Positions 41,202-49,976 of a stretch of 64,000 bases of DNA are shown in pieces. Position 1 is the stretch's first letter; each line of letters opens with the position of its first letter. The DNA is from Sorex araneus (taxonomy: Eukaryota; Chordata; Mammalia; Eulipotyphla; Soricidae): assembly GCF_027595985.1 (NCBI RefSeq), contig NC_073312.1, positions 4,365,051 through 4,429,050 of the forward strand, given 5' to 3'. The notes beneath the pieces are model-generated. The model had not been told where the DNA came from, made no database searches, and saw only the letters and a program-made list of their open reading frames with translations. Both the position numbers and the translations under genes were made by a program.

Positions 41202-41640
41202 GCCTCTCCTCTCCTCTCCTCTCCTCTCCTCTCCTCTCCTCTCCTCTCCCCTCCCCTCCCCTCCCCTCCCCTCCCCTCCCCTCCCCTCTCCCCTCCCCTC
41301 CCCTCCCCTCCTCTCCCTCCGTCTCCTCTCTCCTCTCCCTCTCCCTCTCCTCTCTCCCTCCCTCTCCTCTCCCTCCCTCTCTGTCTCCTTCCCCCTCCCT
41401 CTCCCTCTCTCTTTCCCTCCCTCTCTTTCCTCTCCCTCTCTTCCCTCTCCCTCTCGTCCCTCTCCCTCCTCCCTCCCTCTCCCTCTCTCTTTCCCTCCCT
41501 CTCTTTCCTCTCCCTCTCTTTCCTCTCCCTCTCCTCCCTCTCCCTCCTCCCTCTGTCTCCCTCTCTCCCTGTCTCCCTCTCTCTCCCTCTCTCTATCTCT
41601 CTCTCTCTCACCCCCCTCCCTTCCCCCCTCCCTCCCTCCA
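41202..41640. repeat. Polypyrimidine tract 1 (CTCTC family)
   Basis: About 440 bases that are nearly all C and T on the plus strand: about ten CTCCT units, then CCCCT units, then mixed CCCT, TTTCC and CTCTCTCT blocks. Some long phrases recur (CTCTCTTTCCCTCCCTCTC). Confidence 0.97.
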
Positions 41641-42825
41641 GACACCCTGAGGGCCCCGTCCTGTGCCCTGGGGACATCTGGGATCAGTGTCCGGTGCTGG
41701 CATTAGTGGCGTCACGCATGTTCTGGTGACGGTTTCCTGTGCACCTGCTCGGACGATCTGACGATCCCGTTGTGTGCCGCTTCTGGCACACGTGTGTTCC
41801 GGGCTTCGCTGGTGGGTGGCCCCTGGCAGAGCTGGGCCGGGGGGTCGCTGCTGGGGGGTGGGGGGGTCTGTCTGGGCTCGCCCGGGCCCTGGTCGGGGGG
41901 TGTGGGGACGCAGCGCTGAGGAGGGGCCGTGTGGCCCTGGGAGGGAGCCTGCTGTCCCTGCACCGGGACCCTCCTCGGGGCCAGTCTCGGCCCGGCCACT
42001 CCCTAGTTGCAGCTGCTGCCTAGGACCCCTCTGCCCCTGCCCCTGCCCCGTGGGTGCCGCCCGCCCCACCCCTGCAGCTGGCCAAAGCAGCACGAGGGGC
42101 CCTGGGAGTTGACCTGGGGGCATCTCAGAGGCCGAGACGGTCACACAGGCTGGGAGGACCCGGCCCGAGCCCCTCCCCCCACAGCATCCGGTCACTCAGC
42201 CCCTCTGCTGGGCCTGGGGCGTTCTCCCGGCCCCTGGGCCTTGGCATCTCTGCTCTTCCCTGCCCAGAGGCACGTGTGGCCGGTGCCCACAGCCATGGTC
42301 AGCCGGGCCTGTGCCTCTCTGTGTGCCCCAGCACAGCCCCTGCCCGGGCGGCCGCTCACACCCCGGCCCTGGGGTCTGGGCTGTCCCCGAGCCCGGCCCT
42401 GTGCAACTGCTGGCCCTCGGCAGGGGCCGGATTGGGGGAGTGCCGCTGCCCGGGTCACTCCCAATGGGGTCAACCGGGCTGGCCACCTGCAGCCATGCCC
42501 GTCTCTGGGCCGAGGAGGGTCGTGCCTGGTCTTGGACAGACTGGGGGGGGATGACGGCGAGACTGGCCCTGCCCTGCGTGTCCAGGGGTGGCCTCTCGTG
42601 GGCTGTCGTGGGCTGCCCATGCCCACCCCCATTCTAGGCCCGGCCAGCCACCTCACACTGCGGGGGGGGGGGGGGGCCCTGCCTCAAGGGGGCCCTGGGT
42701 GAGCCTGGCGGGAGGCGGTGGCCAGAGTGGGGCCAGGGGAGGGGGATGGAATTGTCTCCCTGCAGCCAGGGCACGGGGGTCTGTGATTGCCCGTGGGTGG
42801 TGAGTATTCTCCTGTAGAGCCTGCC
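41641..42825. other. Intron between two polypyrimidine tracts
   Basis: GC-rich unique sequence. A G14 run near 42,662-42,675. No exon or SINE recognised. Confidence 0.5.
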
Positions 42826-43279
42826 CTGCCTCCCTCCTCCTCTCCCCCTCCTCCTCCCTCTCCCTCTCCCCCTCCCCCTCCCTCCCTTCCTCTCCCCCTC
42901 CCCTTTCTTCCCTCCCTCCCTTCCTCTCCCCTTCCCCTTTCTTCCCTCCCTACCTTCTCTCCTCCTCCCTCCCTCCCCCATCCTCCCTCCCTTTCTCTCC
43001 CCCTCTCCCCCTCCCTCTCCCCCTCTCCCCCTCTCCCCCTCCCTCCTTCCCTCCCTCTCCCCCTCTCCCCCTCCCTCCTTCCCTCCCTCTCTCCCTCTCC
43101 CCTTCTCCCTCCCTCCCTTTCTCCCCCTCCCCCTCCCTCTCCCCCTCCCCTTTCTTCCCTCCCTCCCTCCCTCCCTCCTTCCCTCCCTCTCCCCCTCCCT
43201 CCTTCCCTCCCTCCCTCTCTCCCTCTCCCCTTCTCCCTCCCTCTCTCTTCTCCTCCCTCTCCCCCTTCCCCCCCCCTCA
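42826..43279. repeat. Polypyrimidine tract 2 (CCCTC family)
   Basis: About 450 bases, almost purely pyrimidine, of CCCTCCCTC, CCCCCTCTCC and TTCTTCC blocks. It is attached to the tail side of the following minus-strand SINE, so it may have expanded from a SINE-adjacent seed. Confidence 0.97.
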
Positions 43280-43425
43280 GTTTTTGGGTCACCCCTGGCG
43301 ATGCACAGGGGTTCCTCCTGGCTCTGCACCCAGGAGTCATTCTTGTCAGTGCTCAAGGGGCCATATGGGATGCGGGGATTGAGCCGGGGTCGGCTGCTCC
43401 CCCCCCACCCCCGTGCTGTGCTTGG
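43280..43425 (-). mobile_element. tRNA-derived SINE
   Basis: TTTTTGGGTCACCCCTGGCG, the body complement, CCATATGGGATGCGGGGATT and AGCCGGGGTCGGCTGC. The extreme head is replaced by C-rich sequence. Confidence 0.85.
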
Positions 43426-43779
43426 CTCTCTGGGTGCCGTCGGTGGCGGGGCACTGCTCTGGGCTCAGTGACGGGTGACCGGCATCTCTCTGAACGCGGC
43501 TCCCCTGGACGCACGCGAGAGGCCGTCACTGCCCTGGGAAGCCCGTTCCCAAGCGGCCCCGGGCTCCCTGAGCACTGCTGGGTGTGGCCCCCAAGCAAAC
43601 ACAAGAGAAAACAAACGGAACCGGCTCGAAGCCCGCCCTGCCAGCCTCGCTCGCTCGCGGCCGGGGTCCCGGTGTCACGCGTTTCTGGAGCGAGGTTTCC
43701 CACGCTCTCGCGCCTGTCGCCTGGTCCCGGGCGCCTCCCGGGGCCCCGCGTCTCCGGGGCCCACCGCTCGCAGCTGAAC
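43426..43779. other. Intron with SINE tail fragment
   Basis: CTCCCTGAGCACTGCTGGGT, GTGGCCCCCAAGCAAACAC at 43,564-43,605 is an isolated plus-strand tail. The remainder is unique. Confidence 0.5.
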
Positions 43780-44215
43780 ACAGTAGCTTTGTTTATCTGA
43801 CGGATTCGTTTATTTTTGGCAAACTTGGCAACTCCCACCTGGCCCCCTGCTGTTAAAAATAAAGTCTTCCTGGTTAGCTGGGGCCATTAGCCACTCAGTC
43901 TTTCCACGCAGCAGTTAAGACAATTCCCCCAGACTCGTACCCGCTAAGGACAAATCGGAGGCTTTCAAAGGAAAACGCTGCGTAACTCGCAGGGCCCACA
44001 CGTGCGCGCGCGCGGGGCCCCCGTGGAACCTTCTCCGTGCTGATCTCGGGCCGCGGCCGCGCGGTGACATTTATACATATTTCATCGCGCCGTTTCCTTA
44101 GGCCCGGCGCGCAAACAAATCAATTTCCCAGCAGTCTGCTATTTAAAGGCAACCGGGCTGCCCAAGGCGTGAGGCCGGCCGTGGAGATTAATTATGCACG
44201 GAAGGGCCGGCGCGC
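43780..44215. promoter_or_regulatory. AT-balanced candidate non-coding element
   Basis: About 430 bases of unique sequence with several TTTATT, TTAAAAATAAAG and ACAAATCAATTTCCC stretches, a MEF2-like CTGTTAAAAATAAAG (43,850-43,864) and GAGATTAATTATGCA (44,182-44,196). Repeat-free in a repeat-dense neighbourhood. Confidence 0.45.
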
Positions 44216-46179
44216 TGGGGGCCCGTCCTGTCCCGAGCAGAGCCCCCCGCCCGGGGGCTGGCGGGCAGCGTCCCCACACCCAGTCCCGGGACTCCCCTCC
44301 AGCCCCGGCCCACGTCCACGAAGGTCTCTGTTCCCTGTAACTCAACACCTCCCGTGGCCGCGCCCCTCTTCCGTCCAGCGACTTTGTTCAGCTCAAAGGA
44401 GGCTTTTGTTGGCAGGGCAGGGTGGGACCTGCCCGAGTGAGCGCCGCGGGCACCGGGCAGCTGCGTTTCCTGGGGCGGGCGGGCGGCCGGTGCCCCCGGG
44501 AGGCCTCGCCCCTTTCCTTGGGCTGAGTCTGGCTCTGCCCAGCCCCGCACCTCTGTGGGCTCGGGCACGGTCAGGCCAGGGCAGGGGAGGGGGGGTGCCC
44601 AGGGCTGCCGGCCCCAGGCCCACCCCCGAGACTCTTCCTCAGTCCCCGCCCGGGAAGGCCGGAGGCTTGACGCTGTTTCTCCGGGTGCAGGAGCCCGCTG
44701 GGGGCCCGGGTCCTTACTCTGTGGCCTGGCTGGCCTTGGGGCCATGCCCGGGGGTGCCCAGTGGGGATTACCCACGCTGTGCTCGGGCCTCCTGCTTGTG
44801 CCCGGCCCCGACGAGGACACTCAGGCTTTTCATCCCACTGGGGGAAACTGGTTCCTGGCGTGGGGAAGGGTGGACCCTCCATGGTGGGGGGGGGGGGTCC
44901 CGCGCACGTTTCAGTCGACCTCCTCCTTCGGGCCACAGCCTTCGGTGCCCACTCTGCGCGTCCGAGGTGCTGCTCGAATCTCCAGGGGCCATGGCGGGGG
45001 CGGGGGGCGCCCGGCTGCAGTGGGGCCCGGGTTCTGGGCACTGACTGCGTGGGCACGGGCTCGAGCCGGCAGAAGGCGGCCCAGCGGGCTCCACGCCCCG
45101 TTTGGAGGGTTTGGAAGAATGTGAGGACGGGAGCACTCTGGGCCCAGGGGCTCGCTGCCAGCCCGCCACAGGGTGGGGGGCAGGACACACCGTCACCGGG
45201 GGTCCCGCGTGGGCGCCTGATGGGTGGGGTCCCGGGTTCCACCCCGTGCTAGTGGGGATCATGACCGAGGACGGCGGGGAGGGGAGCCAGCGTCCAGAGC
45301 CCCGTCCCCGGGGACCGGAGGACAGATGGCTGTGGATCAGCTCTGCCCGCGCCCGCCGCACCTGCCCTGGAGACCGGGAAGCTATTTCCTGCCTGTGTCC
45401 CTGCCGGTCCCAGGCCCCGCGGTTAAAACCCTCTGCCCCGGGCGCTCCTGCTCTCCCTAATTCAATTGGAGCGCGAGGCTGCTTCCTGATGACGGCGGAA
45501 GGCCGCGTCCTCTCGGTGCAGATCGATCCGTGCAGGATTCTCCGCGGGGGCCTGAGCCGCGGGGGTCCTCGTGGGGGGCTGTGTCCGGCATGCCTCCCTG
45601 CAGCTGCCTGTCCTCCTGCCTGGTGCGGGAGGGAGGTGGGGTCTGGCCGCCAAGGCCACAGCGGGTTGGATGGGCCGGAAGTGCCTGCAGCCGGGCCGTG
45701 ACCTTGATCTGAGCCGGGTTCCTGGGCAGGCCCCGTGGGGCGCGGGGATTCCAGGCAACCCTTGGAGGACTGGGCTTGACCGAGCATGAGGCTGTCCTTC
45801 TGTGTCCTGGGGAGGCGGGGCCCCTGGTGGCCGTCCCCGGAGGCCCCAGAGTGGCCAGTGTGGATCTCCCGGTCAGCAGGCGGGCGCGGGCTGGCTCTGC
45901 AGACCTCTGGGCGGTGCACAGGAATCCCCACGGGCGGCTGGGGCGGTTCTGCCCGGGGCCCTGCGGGGTGTGTCCACTGAGGGGGGAGTGTTCCGGCCTG
46001 GCCCCTGCTGTGGGTGAGCTGAGGCCTGTTTCCCGCGAGCCCCCAGCTGGGGCCCTGCTCTGGCCAGTGACTCAGGGTGCCGGGGTCTGCCCTGGCACTG
46101 AGTGTGGCGGGGCGCACAGAGAGGGCGCGCACGGGCTGTATGGCCGAGCGGCTGGCACGGTCACTTGACACGAAAGGCC
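44216..46179. other. Intron, GC-rich, nothing recognised
   Basis: Unique sequence with long spurious open frames on both strands, and a G12 run near 44,887. No exon or SINE recognised. Confidence 0.5.
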
Positions 46180-46700
46180 GTTAGAGCCGGGTCAGCGGGT
46201 CTGGACGCCGGCATTTTATGGCAAAGTCTGAAAATGCAGATTTGTAACAAGCAACGCTGATGAATTCCGACCGTTCGCGGTTCACACCGAGTCACGGCTG
46301 CGTGGCCGGGGCCGGGCCGGCTCTGATATTCCTCGAGATTCCGTTGCTGGCGTGATGGAATAGCACATTGCTTTTATTAGCAGTCCTGGCCGTAAAAGAA
46401 ACACCTATCGGGGCCGGAGAATTTAGTAAAAAGTAGTCCTACTCGCCGACAATTTGGAGTCTGTAGTCCACTTCGTAAATTTCAAATGCTGCGTCTTGTT
46501 TAAAATGCACCGTCGCACCCCAGACCTCCGATCTCTGTTAAAAATATTCTATTTAAATGCAGATTTTGATGTGCAATCTAAGGAGGGTTTGGGAAGAAGA
46601 GAGCCCTGCATCAGTTAAACCAATTTGGGTTTCGTGTTTTACTTCCTTGTACCCTGTCTGTTCGTTCTCACCCTCTTTCTGAAAGAAGGATGAATTCTTG
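46180..46700. promoter_or_regulatory. AT-balanced candidate non-coding element
   Basis: About 500 bases of unique sequence, including GGCAAAGTCTGAAAATGCAG, TTGCTTTTATTAGCAGTCC and TAAAAATATTCTATTTAAATG. It is the longest SINE-free AT-balanced block in the second half of the window. Confidence 0.45.
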
Positions 46701-46714
46701 TGTGGAGGGAGGTT

Positions 46715-46855
46715 AAGGAGCACTTGGCAGTGGTCAGTGGCTACTCCTGGCTCAGTGCTTGGGACCTTTGCCGGGATATTTGGGGACCACAGGTGCCGGG
46801 AACCACACGGAATGGGCTGTCTGCGTGCATGGCGAGCGCGTGTCCTCCCTCTCTT
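46715..46855 (-). mobile_element. Decayed SINE
   Basis: GGTCAGTGGCTACTCCTGGC, TCAGTGCTTGGGACCTTTGC and ATATTTGGGGACCACAGGTG match the body complement. The tRNA-like end is barely recognisable. Confidence 0.6.
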
Positions 46856-46943
46856 GCTCCCCAAAGGGTCTTTTCTAAGCACACAGGTAAAGAACATGTT
46901 TAAAGTCACCCCAGGATAATGTCTTGGCATTCTCTTCATACAT

Positions 46944-46945
<2 letters not shown>

Positions 46946-46983
<38 letters not shown>
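46946..46983. repeat. (CA)n microsatellite
   Basis: About 19 uninterrupted CA dinucleotides. Confidence 0.97.
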
Positions 46984-46984
<1 letters not shown>

Positions 46985-47119
46985 ATTTACACACATGTGC
47001 GGTGTTTAAAGCGTATTTGTTGGGGCCTTTGGTTCTGGTTCTGGAGGCCGGTGGGTCCGCCTGTGACCGGGTCCTCCCGGCGCTGTGGGGCCTTCTCACC
47101 GCGTGGGCGTCTGACGTGA

Positions 47120-47400
47120 TGTGGAGCTTCAGTTACCGAAGAAATGGATTTATAGCTTTTGACATTCTCCTCTTAGAATTAATTAGGGGCTAATCATTAT
47201 AAATACCATTTTCTTTGGCTGTTGTCTCCGTTTAATAGGGCTGCCTGCACCCGGCACTTGTCAGTTTCAGACCGAGCATTGTGCTGTGGCTTTTATGGTC
47301 CGCCAGGAGAAAATGGAAGGAGATTCTTGATAATACGCTAATTGATCTGTTTGGGAATCTTGAGATCGGGACAGCATCTGCGCTTGCCGTAGTGCTCCGC
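47120..47400. promoter_or_regulatory. AT-rich candidate non-coding element
   Basis: Unique sequence with TAATTAG at 47180-47186 and TAATCATTA at 47191-47199 (homeodomain cores), TTATAAATACC, and CTAATTGATC at 47339-47348. GC-rich DNA resumes on both sides. Confidence 0.5.
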
Positions 47401-47699
47401 AGAGGGCAGTCTGCGGGGGCCACGCGTGACGCACACAGGCCTGGCGGTGGGAGGGGGCCGGGAGCAGTTTGAGGGGAGCCCTGTCGGGCAGGGTGGGGGG
47501 TCGGGCTGGTTCTGGAAGCAGCCCCGATGGCCAGCTTTGCCCTCTCTGCCTGTCCTTGGCGGGGGCTTTGGCAGCTGACCACTTCATCTTCCTTACGGAG
47601 GGGGGCTGGGGGTGGCTTGCGAGAAGGGACGCGGGAGGGATGCATCTCTTCCTGAGCAGGGGGGTCCCAGCCTGCAGGGCTGCGCCTCAGAAGGCTGTG
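47401..47699. other. Intron, GC-rich, nothing recognised
   Basis: Unique sequence leading into the GC-box minisatellite. Confidence 0.5.
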
Positions 47700-47870
47700 C
47701 AGGGTGCGGTGGGCGGGGCTCCGGGGCGCGGTGGGCGGGGCTGTGGTACGGTGGGTGGGGCGGTGGGCGGGACTCTGGGGCAGGGTGGGCAGGGCTGTGG
47801 CACGGTGGGCGGGGCTCCGGGGCGCGGTGGGCGGGGCTGTGGTGCGGTGGGCGGGGCCCCGGGGGTCAGA
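47700..47870. repeat. GC-box minisatellite (about 21-bp unit)
   Basis: Roughly eight tandem units of the type GGTGGGCGGGGCTCCGGGGC / GGTGGGCGGGGCTGTGGTAC, alternating so that a 42-bp higher-order period is visible. Nearly every unit contains GGGCGGGGC or a one-base variant, the consensus Sp1/KLF GC box. Confidence 0.93.
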
Positions 47871-48220
47871 GGTGGGGGCCAGCAAGCAGGCCTTCTGGGC
47901 AGCGGGAGGTAGTGTTCGGGTGCTCCCGAATGGGTGTCTGAGCATGGGGGTCTCAGGCGCACGGCCCGGGCTGGGACACATTTTCCTGAGAAACGGAGCT
48001 GAGGGAGTTTTCTTGGCTCCTGGCAGAGGTGGGATTTGAACTGCTGCTGGCACTGACCGTGCCTGCCCAGCTCTCAGCCCTATTTTGATCTCCCGGGAAA
48101 CCAAGCCGTGTCCAGGAGGCTCGGGGCCCCTTCCTGCCAGGCAGGGTCCGAGGGCGTGGGGCCGGAGGGCGCTGTGGGTCGGGCCAGGGGCCTGCGCTGC
48201 GTGCTCTCCTGGCGTCCACT
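47871..48220. other. Intron, nothing recognised
   Basis: Unique GC-rich sequence without an identified element. Confidence 0.5.
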
Positions 48221-48386
48221 TTCGCTTGGGGACCACGCCCGGCGGTGCTCAGGGCTTCCTTCACGATCTGTGCTCAGGAATCTCTCCTGGCAGTGCTCGT
48301 GGGCCATTCGGGATGCCGGGGCCCGAGCCCGGGTTGTCTGCATGCAGGGCAAACGCCCTCCCCGCTGGACAACCGCCCTGGCCCTC
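48221..48386 (-). mobile_element. tRNA-derived SINE, diverged
   Basis: CTTGGGGACCACGCCCGGCG, CTGTGCTCAGGAATCTCTCC, GGCCCGAGCCCGGGTTGTC and CAAACGCCCTCCCCGCTGG. Confidence 0.85.
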
Positions 48387-48553
48387 CCTGCCCCAGCAGC
48401 GGCTTTGGACAACGGTTTCGTACTTGCTCCCAGTTGACTCACACATGTACGCACGCAGTCACGCGTGGTCTCGGCTGCACGGTGCCCAGCACGGTCCCAG
48501 CCCCACCTGGGGGCTCCCTCGGGGTCTGGGAGCCCTCTGCCGTGATGGGGTCC

Positions 48554-48716
48554 AGGGGCTGGAGCGATAGTGCAGCAGCGGGGAGGGCGTTTGCCTTGAA
48601 TGCGGCCGGCCCGGCTTCCGTTCCCAGCATCCCGTATGGTCCCCCGAGCACCGCCAGGAGTAGCTCCTGTGCATTGCCAGGTGTGACCCCCCCAAAAAAT
48701 AGCAAAATAAAAGAAA
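48554..48716 (+). mobile_element. tRNA-derived SINE, near full length
   Basis: GGGGCTGGAGCGATAGTGCA, GCCTTGAATGCGGCCGGCC, GCTTCCGTTCCCAGCATCCC, body, then GTGTGACCCCCCCAAAAAA and an AAAT-rich tail. Confidence 0.92.
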
Positions 48717-48819
48717 CCTGGAGTCGGGTACGAGGAAAGTGAGCGGGTGCAGGCCCCGTCTCCGTGCACACGGCCCGAGCAGGTGAGTCTGCGGCGACAC
48801 CCTGGTTTGAGCACGTGAA

Positions 48820-49175
48820 GTCCCGAGTCAGCAGGCAGCGTACTACGATCTCATTAAATTTTCAGGCAAAAGCTGCAAAAATTAATTGGAGGCATGTAAT
48901 AGTTTAGAATGTGAGCCGGCTTATGGTAATATAAATTACAGGGGGAGAAGACAGTTTTATATACTGAGAGAGAGAAAACTGGTTTACTTTAATGAGGAGA
49001 GATAGAAATGTAGAGCTATTTTTTCATTACAGATCCACGCTCAAGTGTTTGGACTTACTTGATGAATAGAGTTAATTCGCTGCTACAGTTCCAATAACTC
49101 ATCGTGCACACTTTAATGACTTCTAGATAAAAACAGGATTGAAATGTTAATTTCTCTGAAGGAATTGGGGCACTC
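48820..49175. promoter_or_regulatory. AT-rich candidate enhancer-like element
   Basis: The clearest AT-rich unique island in the intron, about 350 bases. Motifs include AAAATTAATTGG (48,878-48,889), GTAATATAAATTACAG (48,926-48,941), CTTTAATGAGG, GAGTTAATTCGC and CTTTAATGAC. It has dense homeodomain-like cores, no repeats and no reading frame of interest. Confidence 0.5.
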
Positions 49176-49561
49176 GTGTATGTCAGCCCCCCGGGTGGGG
49201 CCACTGGTTAATTCCACCAAACTAGTGACCGCTCCTGTCCTCTGGTCTCTCGCCGAGTGCGCCCCCTTCCGTTCCCTGAAGGGAAGTGACGGGATCTGGC
49301 GGGCCGGGGGTCTGGGGCCTCCGTCTGCCCTCGCCCCACATCCTGGACCCACCTATGTTGATTCTGGGTTTGTTCTCCTCGTTTCTCAGCTGGGCACTGA
49401 AGTCGTGGGTGACTTAGTCTCTGAAGTTTCCGTCTTCCGTGATGCAGGAATTTCTCTTTATTTTATTTTGTGTGTTTTGTTTGCTTTTCAACTTTCTGAG
49501 ATTCGGGGTCTGACTCTCATGCTGGGCAGATTCTTCTCCCAGAAAAAAAGAAACAGAGAAA
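49176..49561. other. Intron, nothing recognised
   Basis: Unique sequence with a T-rich patch at about 49,455-49,495. Confidence 0.5.
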
Positions 49562-49717
49562 GTGGGGCCGAAGCGATAGTCCAGCAGGAAGGGCGCTTGG
49601 CTTGCGTGCAGCCAGCCCGGGTTCGATTCCCAGCATCACACATGGTCCCCCAGCCTGCCAGTAGCGACCCGGGTGTGGCCCAAACCACTCCCCCCCCCAC
49701 CCACCCAAAATAAAAAG
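49562..49717 (+). mobile_element. tRNA-derived SINE, body shortened
   Basis: GGGGCCGAAGCGATAGTCCA, GGTTCGATTCCCAGCATCAC and CGACCCGGGTGTGGCCCAAA. The body is missing about 30 bases. The tail has a C9 run. Confidence 0.88.
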
Positions 49718-49780
49718 GTGAGCAGAAAATATTAACTTCTTTAAGAATTGGACTAATCATGGTGTTTGTGCTTAAGGGAT

Positions 49781-49976
49781 ACTCAGAATTTGATTTTTTC
49801 CCCTTTTTGGTCACACCTGCTGCTGTTCAGGCGTCATTCCTGGCTCTGCACTCAGGAATTGCTCCTGGCAGTGCTCGGGGGACCCTATGGGGTGCCGGGG
49901 CTCGAACCTGGGTCCGAGGTATGCACGGCAAACACCCTCCCTGCTGTTATTATCACTCGGTCCCTACTCAGAATTT
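49781..49976 (-). mobile_element. SINE with perfect 11-bp target-site duplication
   Basis: Minus-strand copy at 49,792-49,965. ACTCAGAATTT occurs at 49,781-49,791 and 49,966-49,976. The whole family complement is present (TTTTTGGTCACACCTGCTGC to ATTATCACTCGGTCCC). Confidence 0.95.

Noticed and set aside
41099-41729. Serine/proline/leucine-rich and arginine/glutamate-rich frames over the CT tracts (also 42634-43800)
   Set aside because: Direct translation of simple repeats in both directions. No splice sites or protein family.
48782-48787. CAG|GTGAGT-like donor at about 48,782 as a further exon
   Set aside because: Lies shortly after a SINE tail and has no convincing acceptor upstream.
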